Shown: piece after piece, positions 45,487 to 55,428 of the stretch
Position numbering within the stretch: the first letter of the stretch is position 1
Layout: every line of letters begins with the position of its first letter
NCBI RefSeq assembly: GCF_004114915.1
Contig: NZ_CP022219.1
Location: 1,332,501 to 1,396,500 of the forward strand
Direction: 5' to 3'
Length of the DNA stretch: 64,000 bases
Source: Bradyrhizobium guangxiense
GTDB taxonomy: Bacteria > Pseudomonadota > Alphaproteobacteria > Rhizobiales > Xanthobacteraceae
Translations under genes and position numbers: made by a program
The notes under the pieces: generated by a model
Told to the model about the DNA's origin: nothing
The model's input: the letters and a program-made list of their open reading frames with translations, nothing else
Databases searched by the model: none

Positions 45487-46425
45487 ATGGACGCCTCATT
45501 GCCCGCCCATATGCGCCCGGAACGCTCGTTCCAGGGCTTCATCCTCGCGCTCCAGAGGTTCTGGGCCGAGCAGGGCTGCGTGATCCTGCAGCCCTACGAC
45601 ATGGAGATGGGCGCGGGCACCTTCCATCCGGCGACCACGCTGCGCGCGCTTGGGCCCAAGCCCTGGAACGCCGCCTATGTGCAGCCCTCGCGCCGGCCCA
45701 AGGATGGCCGTTACGGCGAGAACCCGAACCGGATGCAGCACTACTACCAGTTCCAGGTGATCATGAAGCCGTCGCCGCCGAACCTTCAGGAGCTGTACTT
45801 GAAGTCGCTCGCCGCGATCGGCATCGATTCCGCCGTGCACGACATCCGCTTCGTCGAGGACGACTGGGAGAGCCCGACACTGGGTGCCTGGGGTTTGGGA
45901 TGGGAATGCTGGTGCGACGGTATGGAGGTGAGCCAGTTCACCTATTTCCAGCAGGTCGCGGGCTTCGAATGCGCCCCGGTCGCGGGCGAGCTCACCTACG
46001 GGCTGGAGCGCCTCGCGATGTACGTGCAGGGCGTCGATCGCGTCTATGACCTCAACTTCAACGGCCGTGAGGGTGATCAGAAGGTCACCTATGGCGACGT
46101 CTTTCTGCAGGCCGAGCAGGAATACTCGCGCCACAATTTCGAACATGCCGACACCGCGATGCTGTTCGAGCAGTTCAAGATGGCGGAAGCGGCCTGCAGA
46201 AAGTACCTCGACGCAGGCTGGCACGAAGGCGGCAACAGGAAGCAGCACTTTATGGCGCTGCCGGCCTACGATCAGTGCATCAAGGCCAGTCACGTCTTCA
46301 ACCTCCTGGACGCGCGCGGCGTGATCTCGGTGACGGAACGGCAGAGCTACATCCTGCGCGTCCGCGAACTGGCAAAAGCCTGCGGCGAGGCCTGGATCCA
46401 CACTGAAGCGGGCGGAGCGGCCTGA
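45487..46425 (+). CDS. glyQ: Glycyl-tRNA synthetase, alpha subunit
   Basis: The 312-residue protein contains the class II motif region [37 protein letters not shown], and [17 protein letters not shown], ending with the conserved [20 protein letters not shown]. With GlyS it makes the tetrameric enzyme that charges tRNA-Gly. The start is ATG 45487. The stop TGA overlaps the glyS start (TGATG), so the two are coupled. The upstream frame back to 45358 runs through a repeat and is non-coding. Confidence 0.97.
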   Translation: MDASLPAHMRPERSFQGFILALQRFWAEQGCVILQPYDMEMGAGTFHPATTLRALGPKPWNAAYVQPSRRPKDGRYGENPNRMQHYYQFQVIMKPSPPNLQELYLKSLAAIGIDSAVHDIRFVEDDWESPTLGAWGLGWECWCDGMEVSQFTYFQQVAGFECAPVAGELTYGLERLAMYVQGVDRVYDLNFNGREGDQKVTYGDVFLQAEQEYSRHNFEHADTAMLFEQFKMAEAACRKYLDAGWHEGGNRKQHFMALPAYDQCIKASHVFNLLDARGVISVTERQSYILRVRELAKACGEAWIHTEAGGAA

Positions 46426-48536
46426 TGCCCGATCTTTTGCTTGAACTGTTCTCGGAAGAAATCCCGGCGCGCATGCAAGCCAAGGCGGCCGACGATCTGC
46501 GCCGCCTGGTCACCGACAAGCTGGTCGCCGAGGGCCTGGTCTACGAGGGCGCGAAGGCCTTCGCGACGCCGCGACGCCTTGCGCTCACCGTGCACGGCAT
46601 TCCCGCACGCCAACCCGACCTCAAGACCGAGCGCCGCGGCCCGAAGGTCGGCGCGCCCGACGCGGCCGTGCAGGGCTTCCTGAAGGCGACGGGATTGAAG
46701 TCGCTGGATGAAGCAAAAATCCAGCGCGATCCCAAGGGTGATTTCTACATCGGCTTAATCGAGAAGCCGGGCCGCGACGCGATCGACGTGCTCGCGGAAA
46801 TCCTGCCCGTCATCATCCGCACCTTCCCCTGGCCGAAATCGATGCGCTGGGGCGCGCGCTCGGGCAAGCCGAGCTCACTGAACTGGGTGCGGCCGTTGCA
46901 CGCGATCACCGCGACCTTCGGGCTCGAGACCGAAGAGCCCGATGTCGTGAAGTTCGAGGTCGACGGCATCGCGACCGGCCAGACCACCTACGGCCACCGC
47001 TTTCTCGCGCCGGCACCGATCTCCGTGCGCCGGTTCGAGGACTACGAGGCAAAGCTGCTCGACGCCAAGGTCGTGCTCGATCCCGAGCGCCGCAAGGACG
47101 CGATCCTCACCGACGCCAAGCAGCTCGCCTTCGCGCAAGGCTTCGAGCTGGTCGAGGACCAGAACCTGCTCGACGAGGTCGCCGGCCTCGTCGAATGGCC
47201 GGTCGTGCTGATGGGCTCGTTCGAGCCGGAGTTCTTGGCGACGCCGGGCGAAGTGATCCGCGCCACCATCCGCAACAACCAGAAGTGCTTCGTGGTGAGT
47301 GATCCCAAGAGCACTGACAAGACGGGCAAGCTCGCGAGCAAGTTCATCCTGGTCGCCAATATCGAGGCGACCGACGGTGGTGCGACCATCGTCGCCGGCA
47401 ACGAGCGCGTGATCCGCGCGCGGCTGTCGGACGCGAAGTTCTTCTACGAGACGGACCTCAAGACCAAGCTCGAGGAGCGGCTGCCGAAGTTCGAGCAGAT
47501 TGTGTTCCACGAGAAGCTCGGCACCCAGGCTGCGCGCATCAAGCGCATAGAGCGCCTCGCCGCCGAGATCGCGCCGCTGGTCGGCGCCGATGTCGCCAAG
47601 GCCACGCGCGCGGCGCATCTCGCCAAGGCGGACTTGCTGACCGAAGTCGTCGGCGAATTCCCCGAGGTGCAGGGCCTGATGGGCAAGTACTACGCGCTGG
47701 CGCAGGGCGAGGATTCCTCCGTCGCCGCGGCCTGCGAGGAGCACTACAAGCCCCAGGGGCCTGCCGATGGCGTGCCGACCGATCCGGTCAGCGTTGCCGT
47801 GGCGCTCGCCGACAAGATCGACACGCTGGTCGGTTTCTGGGCGATCGACGAGAAGCCGACCGGCAGCAAGGACCCCTATGCTTTGCGTCGCGCGGCGCTC
47901 GGCGTGATCCGGTTGATTGCCGAGAACGCGTTGCGTCTGTCGCTCATGAAGGTGGCGGGATCGGCGCTCGCCGGCTTGTCGGTGAAGCCAGCCGATGCCT
48001 CGAAGCTTCCGAGCGACCTCCTTGCCTTCTTCGCCGATCGCCTCAAGGTCCAGCTCCGCGAGCAGGGCGCGCGCCACGATCTCGTTGATGCCGTGTTTGC
48101 GCTCGGCGGCCAGGACGATCTCCTGATGATCGTCCGCCGCGTCGAGGCGCTCGGCAAATTCCTCGACAGCGACGACGGCAAGAACCTGCTTGCCGGCACC
48201 AAGCGTGCCAGCAACATCCTCTCGATCGAGGAGAAGAAGGACAAGCGCACGTTCGACGGTGCGCCGGATGCCGCGCTCTACAGCCTCGCTGAGGAGAAGG
48301 CGCTGGCGAAGGCGATCGGTGAGGTCAAGGCGGAAGCCAGCGCCGCCGTTGCGAAGGAAGACTTTGCCGCCGCGATGAGTGCGATGGCAAAGCTGCGTCC
48401 GCCGGTCGATGCGTTCTTCGACAAGGTCCGCGTCAACGACGACGATGCGAAGGTGCGCGAGAACCGCCTGAAGCTCCTCAACGAGATCCGCAGCGCCACG
48501 CGTGCGGTGGCGGATTTTTCGAAGATCCAGGATTGA
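46425..48536 (+). CDS. glyS: Glycyl-tRNA synthetase, beta subunit
   Basis: The 703-residue protein starts with [20 protein letters not shown], contains [22 protein letters not shown], and a C-terminal part with [21 protein letters not shown] and KASNIL-like [14 protein letters not shown] for tRNA binding. It pairs with GlyQ. The ATG overlaps the glyQ stop. A short family A repeat follows and may end the transcript. Full-length for the heterotetrameric type. Confidence 0.97.
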   Translation: MPDLLLELFSEEIPARMQAKAADDLRRLVTDKLVAEGLVYEGAKAFATPRRLALTVHGIPARQPDLKTERRGPKVGAPDAAVQGFLKATGLKSLDEAKIQRDPKGDFYIGLIEKPGRDAIDVLAEILPVIIRTFPWPKSMRWGARSGKPSSLNWVRPLHAITATFGLETEEPDVVKFEVDGIATGQTTYGHRFLAPAPISVRRFEDYEAKLLDAKVVLDPERRKDAILTDAKQLAFAQGFELVEDQNLLDEVAGLVEWPVVLMGSFEPEFLATPGEVIRATIRNNQKCFVVSDPKSTDKTGKLASKFILVANIEATDGGATIVAGNERVIRARLSDAKFFYETDLKTKLEERLPKFEQIVFHEKLGTQAARIKRIERLAAEIAPLVGADVAKATRAAHLAKADLLTEVVGEFPEVQGLMGKYYALAQGEDSSVAAACEEHYKPQGPADGVPTDPVSVAVALADKIDTLVGFWAIDEKPTGSKDPYALRRAALGVIRLIAENALRLSLMKVAGSALAGLSVKPADASKLPSDLLAFFADRLKVQLREQGARHDLVDAVFALGGQDDLLMIVRRVEALGKFLDSDDGKNLLAGTKRASNILSIEEKKDKRTFDGAPDAALYSLAEEKALAKAIGEVKAEASAAVAKEDFAAAMSAMAKLRPPVDAFFDKVRVNDDDAKVRENRLKLLNEIRSATRAVADFSKIQD

Positions 48537-48561
48537 GGCGCGGCCGCGCGGCAAATGCCGC

Positions 48562-48603
48562 TTTCATTCCGGGCTCGCGCCAAGTGGCGCGCCCCGGAAT
48601 GAC
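48562..48603 (+). repeat. Short family A hairpin after glyS (possible terminator)
   Basis: TTCATTCCGGG and CCCCGGAATGAC pair, and inside GCGCCAAGTGGCGC is a smaller stem. It lies 26 bp after the glyS stop. It has no T-run. Another inverted repeat (GATGTCCG/CGGACATC, 48651 and 48693) follows. Confidence 0.6.
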
Positions 48604-48724
48604 AGAGCAAAAGATGCCCCGCCCGGCGGGGGGAAGACCGGACGGGGCCTGATGTCCGATAATACTGCTCGCGCCAGTCTGATGGAGCGCGCCGGACATC
48701 TAGTCGATTGTCAGTCGGTCGATC

Positions 48725-49078
48725 TCAGTCCAGCACTTCGACGACGCGGCGTGAGCGCGGCTCGACCAGCACGGTCTCCCCGTTCACGACGGTGTAGCGA
48801 TAGGTGGTGGCGCCGAAACGTTGCGGCACGTCATAATAGGTGATGCCGCTCTCAGGTAAGGTGGCACCGACCACCACGCGATCCGGAACGCGGAAGGGCG
48901 GCACCCGTTGTTCGACGACATATTCGCGGAAGGCGGGCCGTTGTTCGACGGCGATTGTCGCGGCGCTGTCGACCACGGCGGGGGCACGTCCGATCGTGAC
49001 ATCGCTTTGCGCCTGCGCCGCAAGGGGCGAGCCGATCGCGGCCGCGAGCGCTGCGAGAGCAAGAATCCTGTTCCGCAT
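48725..49078 (-). CDS. DUF1236 periplasmic protein
   Basis: The 117-residue protein has a signal (MRNRILALAALAAAIGSPLA, cleaved near AAQAQS) and a C-terminal DUF1236 region: VGATLPESGITYYDVPQRFG, YRYTVVNGETVLVEPRSRR and VVEVLD. AAGGAG precedes ATG 49078. DUF1236 proteins are small envelope proteins, abundant in rhizobia, of unknown function. It is transcribed alone toward the glyS end. The mature part is rich in Val and Pro. Confidence 0.88.
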   Translation of the reverse strand: MRNRILALAALAAAIGSPLAAQAQSDVTIGRAPAVVDSAATIAVEQRPAFREYVVEQRVPPFRVPDRVVVGATLPESGITYYDVPQRFGATTYRYTVVNGETVLVEPRSRRVVEVLD

Positions 49079-49305
49079 GGACAACTCCTTCGACGTGATT
49101 CTTCGGACGCGCCAAGGGCGCGTTCTGGTTGCCAATGCATGGCCGGCTGCCAATGTTCCGGGAAAAGGCCTGCCGCATTCGCGGCAATTTCGGGCAGTTT
49201 TCGTGAGGCAGGGAACTCCCAGCGCGCCTTGCGCATCTCTACTCCCGGAACCCAGCCGGCTATGATCCGCGCGCGATTCGCCTCACCTCCACAGAAAGAT
49301 AGTTC

Positions 49306-49461
49306 ATGCACATCACCGTCGCCCACATTTCGCCGATCCTATCGTTGATTGCGGGCGTGCTCATCCTGATCATGCCGCGGCTCCTCAACTTGATCGTCGC
49401 GATCTTCCTCATCGTCAACGGCGCGATCGGGCTCGGGCTCCTGAAGTGGCTCCGCTTCTAG
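49306..49461 (+). CDS. DUF3096 small membrane protein
   Basis: The 51-residue protein is nearly all hydrophobic: ISPILSLIAGVLILIMPRLL and LNLIVAIFLIVNGAIGLGLL, two helices with a tight Pro-Arg turn. It matches the DUF3096 family. Function unknown; probably an inner-membrane protein. The ATG has only AGAAAG upstream. It sits between the DUF1236 gene and ppdK. Confidence 0.82.
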   Translation: MHITVAHISPILSLIAGVLILIMPRLLNLIVAIFLIVNGAIGLGLLKWLRF

Positions 49462-49557
49462 GCGTTCACTTTTCGGAACTGTCCGACTTGCGCGGGCCCG
49501 CCCAAAATGGTGTAAGGCCCGCGATTTCCCATTCCTCTCGCAGGTTGTGTGCAAGCT

Positions 49558-52485
49558 ATGGCCAAAGCCGCCTCGAAGCCGAAGAAAATCCTAGTGAAAT
49601 CAAAGCCATCCGCTGCCGCGAAGGCTGCGCCGCCGGCCCGCAAGGCGCTGGCCAAGAGCGCGCCGAAGCCGGTCGCCAAATCTGCTGCCAAGTCCGCTGT
49701 GAAGCCGGCGGCAAAGGCAGCGACCAAGGCGGCTGCACCGAAGGTCGCTGCCAAGCCCGCAGCGAAGAAGGCTGCCCCAGCGAAGGCGGCGCCCGCAGCG
49801 GCCAAGGCCGGCAAATGGGTGTTCACATTCGGCGACGGCAAGGCCGAGGGCCGGACCGAGATGCGCGACCTGCTCGGCGGCAAGGGGGCGAACCTCGCCG
49901 AGATGGCCAATCTCGGCCTGCCGGTGCCTCCGGGCTTCACCATCCCGACCTCGGTCTGCACCTATTTCTACGCCCACGACAAATCCTATCCGAAGGAGCT
50001 GCAGTCGCAGGTTGAGAAGGCGCTCGCCTATGTCGGCAAGTTGACCGGCAAGACCTTCGGCGACGCCAAGAACCCGCTGCTCGTCTCGGTGCGCTCGGGT
50101 GCGCGCGCCTCGATGCCGGGCATGATGGACACGGTGCTTAATCTCGGCCTCAACGACCAGACCGTGGAAGCGCTGGCCGAGCTGTCGGGCGACCGCCGCT
50201 TCGCCTATGACAGCTATCGCCGCTTCATCACCATGTATTCGGACGTGGTGCTCGGCTTCGAGCATCATCACTTCGAGGAAATCCTCGACACCTTCAAGGA
50301 CAGCCAGGGCTACACGCTCGACACCGATCTGTCCGCCGACGACTGGGTCGAGCTGGTCGGCAAGTACAAGGACGCGGTCGCGCGCGAGACCGGCAAGGAC
50401 TTCCCGCAGGATCCGCATGATCAGCTCTGGGGCGCGATCGGCGCCGTGTTCTCATCCTGGATGAACGCGCGCGCGGTGACCTACCGCAAGCTGCACGACA
50501 TTCCGGAATCCTGGGGCACCGCGGTCAACGTGCAGGCCATGGTGTTCGGCAACATGGGCGAGACCTCGGCCACCGGCGTTGCCTTCACCCGCAATCCCTC
50601 GACCGGCGAGAGCAAGCTCTACGGCGAGTTCCTGATCAACGCGCAGGGCGAGGACGTGGTGGCGGGCATCCGCACGCCGCAGGACATCACCGAGGAAGCG
50701 CGCAAGGAATCGGGCTCCGACAAGGCCTCGATGGAATCGGCGATGCCGGAAGCCTTCAAGGAGCTGACGCGAATCTACACGCTGCTCGAGAAGCACTACC
50801 GCGACATGCAGGACATGGAGTTCACGGTCGAGCAGGGCAAGCTCTGGATGCTCCAGACCCGCGGCGGCAAGCGCACCGCGAAAGCGGCGCTGCGCATCGC
50901 GGTCGAGCTCGCCAATGAAGGCCTGATCTCGAAGAAGGAAGCGGTCACCCGCATCGATCCGGCTTCGCTCGACCAGCTCCTGCATCCGACCATCGATCCC
51001 AACGCCAAGCGCGACGTGATCGCGACCGGCCTGCCGGCTTCGCCGGGCGCGGCGTCCGGCGAGATCGTGTTCTCCTCGGACGAGGCGGCCAAGCTTCAGG
51101 GCGACGGGCGCAAGGTCATCCTGGTCCGCATCGAGACCAGCCCGGAAGACATCCACGGCATGCACGCCGCCGAAGGCATTTTGACCACCCGCGGCGGCAT
51201 GACCTCGCACGCGGCGGTGGTCGCGCGCGGCATGGGCAAGCCCTGCGTCTCCGGCTGTGGCACCATCCGCGTCGATTACGGCCGTGGCACCATGAGCATC
51301 GGCTCGCGCACCTTCAAGACCGGCGACGTCATCACCATCGACGGCTCGCTGGGCCAGGTGCTCGCTGGCCGCATGCCGATGATCGAGCCGGAGCTGTCCG
51401 GCGAGTTCGGCACGCTGATGAATTGGGCCGACCAGGTCCGCAAGATCGGTGTCCGCGTCAACGGCGACACGCCCGACGATGCACGCACCGCGATCAAGTT
51501 CGGCGCAGAAGGCATCGGCCTGTGCCGCACTGAGCACATGTTCTTCGAGGAGACCCGCATCCGTACGGTGCGCGAGATGATCCTCTCCGAGGACGAACAG
51601 TCTCGCCGCGCCGCGCTCGCCAAGCTGCTGCCGATGCAGCGCGCCGACTTCGTCGAGCTGTTCGAGATCATGAAGGGCCTGCCGGTCACGATCCGTCTGC
51701 TCGATCCGCCGCTGCACGAGTTCCTGCCGCACACCCATGCCGAGGTTGAGGAAGTGGCGCGTGCCATGAACACCGACCCGCGGCGCCTCGCCGATCGCGC
51801 GCGCGAGCTCTCGGAGTTCAATCCGATGCTTGGCTTCCGCGGCTGCCGTATCGCGATCGCTTATCCGGAGATCGCCGAGATGCAGGCGAGGGCGATCTTC
51901 GAGGCGGCGGTCGAGGCCGAGAAGCGCACCGGCAAGGCCGTCGGCCTCGAGGTGATGGTGCCGCTGATCGCGACCAAGGCCGAGCTCGATCTCGTCAAGG
52001 CGCGGATCGATTCCACCGCCCAGGCCGTGATGCGCGAAACCAACACCAGGCTGGCCTATCAGGTCGGCACCATGATCGAGCTGCCGCGCGCCTGCCTGCT
52101 CGCGGGCGAGATCGCTCAGTCGGCTGAGTTCTTCTCGTTCGGCACCAACGACCTCACGCAGACCACCTACGGCATCAGCCGCGACGATGCGGCGAGCTTC
52201 CTCGGTCCCTACCTGGCGAAGGGCATCCTGTCGGTCGATCCCTTCATTGCGCTGGACCAGGAAGGCGTCGGTGAGCTCGTCAAGATCGGCGTCGCGCGCG
52301 GCCGCAAGACGCGGGCGAAGCTCAAGGTCGGCATCTGCGGCGAGCACGGCGGCGATCCCGCCTCCGTCGCCTTCTGTCACAATATCGGCCTCGACTACGT
52401 TTCCTGCTCGCCCTACCGCGTGCCGATCGCCCGTCTTGCCGCCGCGCAAGCCGCTCTCGGCAAGGAGATCGCAAGCCAGGCGTAA
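49558..52485 (+). CDS. ppdK: Pyruvate phosphate dikinase with histone-like N-terminal tail
   Basis: The 975-residue protein starts with an 85-residue Lys/Ala/Pro tail (pattern KPAAKAATKAAAPKVAAKP), then the complete PPDK: ATP-grasp with LLGGKGANLAEMANLGLPVP and LVSVRSGARASMPGMMDTV, the phospho-His domain with His551 in GGMTSHAAVVARGMGKPC, and a C-terminal PEP barrel with GLCRTEHMFFE and a Cys in KVGICGEHGGDPAS. It interconverts pyruvate, ATP and Pi with PEP, AMP and PPi. The tail is extra compared with most PPDKs (about 880). ATG 49558 is chosen over GTG 49549. It ends in a terminator. Confidence 0.97.
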   Translation: MAKAASKPKKILVKSKPSAAAKAAPPARKALAKSAPKPVAKSAAKSAVKPAAKAATKAAAPKVAAKPAAKKAAPAKAAPAAAKAGKWVFTFGDGKAEGRTEMRDLLGGKGANLAEMANLGLPVPPGFTIPTSVCTYFYAHDKSYPKELQSQVEKALAYVGKLTGKTFGDAKNPLLVSVRSGARASMPGMMDTVLNLGLNDQTVEALAELSGDRRFAYDSYRRFITMYSDVVLGFEHHHFEEILDTFKDSQGYTLDTDLSADDWVELVGKYKDAVARETGKDFPQDPHDQLWGAIGAVFSSWMNARAVTYRKLHDIPESWGTAVNVQAMVFGNMGETSATGVAFTRNPSTGESKLYGEFLINAQGEDVVAGIRTPQDITEEARKESGSDKASMESAMPEAFKELTRIYTLLEKHYRDMQDMEFTVEQGKLWMLQTRGGKRTAKAALRIAVELANEGLISKKEAVTRIDPASLDQLLHPTIDPNAKRDVIATGLPASPGAASGEIVFSSDEAAKLQGDGRKVILVRIETSPEDIHGMHAAEGILTTRGGMTSHAAVVARGMGKPCVSGCGTIRVDYGRGTMSIGSRTFKTGDVITIDGSLGQVLAGRMPMIEPELSGEFGTLMNWADQVRKIGVRVNGDTPDDARTAIKFGAEGIGLCRTEHMFFEETRIRTVREMILSEDEQSRRAALAKLLPMQRADFVELFEIMKGLPVTIRLLDPPLHEFLPHTHAEVEEVARAMNTDPRRLADRARELSEFNPMLGFRGCRIAIAYPEIAEMQARAIFEAAVEAEKRTGKAVGLEVMVPLIATKAELDLVKARIDSTAQAVMRETNTRLAYQVGTMIELPRACLLAGEIAQSAEFFSFGTNDLTQTTYGISRDDAASFLGPYLAKGILSVDPFIALDQEGVGELVKIGVARGRKTRAKLKVGICGEHGGDPASVAFCHNIGLDYVSCSPYRVPIARLAAAQAALGKEIASQA

Positions 52486-52509
52486 GGCGAGGCGCAGGAT
52501 TGAATTGAG

Positions 52510-52540
52510 AGAGGCGGGGGTTTGGCTCCGCCTCTTTTTA
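52510..52540 (+). terminator. Rho-independent terminator after ppdK
   Basis: AGAGGCGG (52510-52517) pairs with CCGCCTCT (52528-52535), followed by TTTTTATTTT. It lies 24 bp past the ppdK stop. It is the best terminator on the plus strand in the window. Confidence 0.9.
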
Positions 52541-53018
52541 TTTTGTACGTCACTCTCTCCACGCCGTCATTGCTTCGCTGCGCTCGCAATGACGAGCTTG
52601 GGGATGCGCCTGCCACACACTCGCTGTCATCGCCCGGCTCGACCGGGCGATCCAGTATGCCGAGACGGTCGTGATGGAATCGAGAAGCTGCGGCGTGCTG
52701 GATGCCCCCGGTCAAGCCGGGGCATGACAGCAGTTGTTGTCGCAACATCGGTATCTCACCACTCGTCCCGTATTGATACGTCAGTGCAAGAGTTCCTTCA
52801 CCATTCGCGTTGACCGATTGTTTACCGCTTCGAATGAGGCGGCATTTACCAACGCGCGTCATCGCTCCGTGAAAACACCTGTGTTCGCTTGAGTGTGCTG
52901 CATGCGCAACGCCGATTAACGCCCCGGCAACCTAAATTGGATACTTACGATAAAGATCGAATTGCACGGACGTACTGCGGTTCGGTTTTTCTGGCGTAAG
53001 CGTAGCGTGAGCGTGTTG
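52541..53018. other. Repeat-rich gap before the cell wall hydrolase gene
   Basis: After the terminator, GTCATTGC and GCAATGAC (52568-52595) make a hairpin, and 52625-52730 is a family C element: outer TGTCAT/ATGACA, CGCCCGG/CCGGGCG, and GCCCCCGGTCAAGCCGGGGC. From about 52800 to 53000 the sequence is less GC rich, with TTACCGCTTCGAATGAGGC; it should contain the promoter of the next gene, whose exact start is uncertain (TTG 52962 or ATG 53019). Confidence 0.6.
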
Positions 53019-54473
53019 ATGTCAGTGTTGCGTAACCATCCGAAGGGCGCGCGGTTCGCGTCCTTCGGCATCGGTCTCTGCATCTTCGCATTGATGCCGA
53101 GAGAGACCGGCTATCAGGACATTGCCTCTCTGCTGGCGCGCCAACCCGGCGTCGCCGAGCGTTGGCAGAAGCAGGTGTTTTCCGCGGCGTCCTCGATCCA
53201 GCTCGCGACCTACAGTTTTTCGCGGCCCATCGGCACTTCGGTTCCGCAGAGCGCGATGGTTCGCCTGGCCAGCCTCGACGGCCACGACGTCACCGGCGCG
53301 ATCAGACGCAATCCGGCGCTGCAGACCGCGCCGCGCTACCAGGCTTCCGACTTTCCCAAGGTCGATCGCTCCATGAAGGGTGACCGCCTCGCGATCATGA
53401 CCCCGGCAGCACCTTCCGATACGGCGGCGCCGGGTGCACCGCCCGCGCAGGAAGATCCCGCGACCTCGAACAGCTCGGTGTTCGGCGCCAAGACCGTCGC
53501 CCTGCCACAGGCGATGTCACCGGAATCCGCCGCCGCGCTCGATCCCGAGCTGCAGGAAGCGCTGCGCGCGCCACCGCTGCCGCAATACACCAACGCACCG
53601 CAGGCCAGCGACGCCGCGCGCGCGCTCGCGACCGCTCCGCTGGAGGCGTTCAAGCGGGCCGCCACCGCGCCCGCACCGTCGCGCGATCCCTTCAGCGTCA
53701 AGACCTCGAACCTCTTCTTCGGCAGCTCCTCGCTCGGCGGCAATCTGGAAAGCATCGAGAGCTGGCAGCCCGGCGCCGAGCCGCTGATCGTGATGCCCGA
53801 TCCCGACATGAAGGTGACGGCCTCGCTGTCGCCCCCGACGGTGGAAATCGCCAAGGACATCGAGAGCGGCGAGAGCGTTGCGCCGAAGGGCGAGGTCAAC
53901 GTCGACAACCAGCGCACGAGGTCGCCGGCGGAGCGGCTCCCGCTCGATACCAAGTCGCGCGCCAAGTCCGAGAAGTGCCTCGCCGAAGCCGTCTATTTCG
54001 AATCCCGCGGCGAGGCCGTACGCGGCCAGATCGCGGTGGCGCAAGTCGTGATGAACCGCGTGTTCTCAGGCAAATATCCCGACACCGTGTGCGGCGCGGT
54101 CTATCAGAACAAGCACCGTCCCCTCGCCTGCCAGTTCACCTTCGCCTGCGACAACAATGCCGACGTGATCCGCGAGCCCGAGATGTGGGAGCGCGCCAAG
54201 AAGATCGCGAAAGCCATGCTCGACGGCCAGATCTGGCTGCCCGAGGTCGGCAAGTCCACCCATTACCACGCCTATTGGGTGCGCCCGTCCTGGGTCGCCG
54301 AGATGAAGAAGATGTACCGGACCGGCGTGCACACCTTCTACCGCCCGCGCGCCTGGGGTGACGGCAGCGAAGAGCCGAGCTGGGGCACGCCGGCCCAGAC
54401 CGCCGCGCTCTCGGCCGAACTCGCGCAGGAAGCCAAGAGCTCCGCGGAATTGGGGGCGACCGAGCGGAGGTAG
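53019..54473 (+). CDS. SleB-like cell wall hydrolase
   Basis: The 484-residue reading starts at ATG 53019; TTG 52962 would add KRSVSVLM-like residues. The N-terminal hydrophobic segment (FASFGIGLCIFALMP) could anchor or export it. The C-terminal 150 residues are the Hydrolase_2/SleB domain: KCLAEAVYFESRGEAVRGQI, VVMNRVFSGKYPDTVCGAVYQ, CQFTFACD and the late STHYHAYWVRPSW. The catalytic Glu is in EAVYFESRGE. It should cut peptidoglycan, as a lytic transglycosylase. The middle (residues 100-300) is a Pro/Ala-rich linker. It is transcribed alone. Confidence 0.88.
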   Translation: MSVLRNHPKGARFASFGIGLCIFALMPRETGYQDIASLLARQPGVAERWQKQVFSAASSIQLATYSFSRPIGTSVPQSAMVRLASLDGHDVTGAIRRNPALQTAPRYQASDFPKVDRSMKGDRLAIMTPAAPSDTAAPGAPPAQEDPATSNSSVFGAKTVALPQAMSPESAAALDPELQEALRAPPLPQYTNAPQASDAARALATAPLEAFKRAATAPAPSRDPFSVKTSNLFFGSSSLGGNLESIESWQPGAEPLIVMPDPDMKVTASLSPPTVEIAKDIESGESVAPKGEVNVDNQRTRSPAERLPLDTKSRAKSEKCLAEAVYFESRGEAVRGQIAVAQVVMNRVFSGKYPDTVCGAVYQNKHRPLACQFTFACDNNADVIREPEMWERAKKIAKAMLDGQIWLPEVGKSTHYHAYWVRPSWVAEMKKMYRTGVHTFYRPRAWGDGSEEPSWGTPAQTAALSAELAQEAKSSAELGATERR

Positions 54474-54537
54474 GTTTACTTACTCACCATGCCGCAGGTC
54501 TGCTCCCTCTCCCGGCTCGCGGGGAGAGGCGAAGACA

Positions 54538-55428
54538 TCACATCTCGATATCCAGCGCACAGTCGAAATTCGGTGCCGAATGCGTCAGCGCGCCGGCTGA
54601 TGCATAATCGACGCCGGTCGCGGCGATCGCGGCGGTCGACTCCAGCGTGACGCCGCCGGATGCCTCCAGTGCGAGACGACCCCCGTTGAGCCTCACCGCC
54701 TCGCGCAGGGTTGCAAGGTCCATGTTGTCGAGCAGCACGGCGTCGGCGAGCCCGCTGTCGAGCACCTCGCGCAGTTGCGACAAGGTATCCACCTCGATCT
54801 CGATCTTGACGAGATGGCCGGCATGGGCGCGGGCACGCGTCAGCACCGCACCGACGCCGCCGGCGACCGCAATGTGGTTGTCCTTGATCAGGATCGCGTC
54901 GTCCAGACCGAAGCGGTGGTTGAAGCCGCCACCGCAGCGCACCGCGTATTTCTCCAGCGCCCTGAGCCCCGGCGTGGTCTTGCGCGTGCAGCAGATGCGC
55001 ATCTTCGTGCCTTCTGTGCGAGCGACATAATCCGCCGTCAGCGTCGCGACGCCCGACAGGCGGCCGACGAAGTTCAATGCGGTACGCTCGGCGGTGAGAA
55101 TGGCGCGCGCGGGGCCCGAGATCGTCAGCACCTGCTGTCCACGGGCAACGCGTGCGGCGTCACGGACATGCGCGCGCACCTCGATGTCGGGCGAGAGCTG
55201 TTGCAGCGTCGCGAGCGCGAGCGGCAGGCCTGCGACCACGCCGGATTGGCGCGCGACCAGGACGGCCTCGGCCTTGGTCCCGTCCGGGATCGTCGCAAGC
55301 GAAGTGATGTCGCCGGCGCGGCCGAGATCCTCGTCGAGCGCGCGCTGCACGGCCGCCTCGATTGCGAGCGGCGAGAGAAAGGCGTCGGGATTTAGCAGTG
55401 AGGTCGGGGTCATCATAAACGGCTCCAT
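54538..55428 (-). CDS. nadC: Quinolinate phosphoribosyltransferase (NadC)
   Basis: The 296-residue protein starts at ATG 55428, overlapping the nadB stop (TGATG). It has [40 protein letters not shown] and [20 protein letters not shown] with basic residues that hold quinolinate and PRPP, and a C-terminal barrel with [15 protein letters not shown] and ASGGVTLE. It makes nicotinate mononucleotide from quinolinate and PRPP, releasing CO2. It is last of the nadA-nadB-nadC operon. Confidence 0.97.
   Translation of the reverse strand: MEPFMMTPTSLLNPDAFLSPLAIEAAVQRALDEDLGRAGDITSLATIPDGTKAEAVLVARQSGVVAGLPLALATLQQLSPDIEVRAHVRDAARVARGQQVLTISGPARAILTAERTALNFVGRLSGVATLTADYVARTEGTKMRICCTRKTTPGLRALEKYAVRCGGGFNHRFGLDDAILIKDNHIAVAGGVGAVLTRARAHAGHLVKIEIEVDTLSQLREVLDSGLADAVLLDNMDLATLREAVRLNGGRLALEASGGVTLESTAAIAATGVDYASAGALTHSAPNFDCALDIEM

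Noticed and set aside
46875..48554. A 559-codon minus-strand ORF opposite glyS
   Set aside because: GlyS on the plus strand is complete and conserved; the antisense frame has no family features.
50452..52449. A 665-codon minus-strand ORF opposite ppdK
   Set aside because: Same reason; PPDK motifs are on the plus strand.
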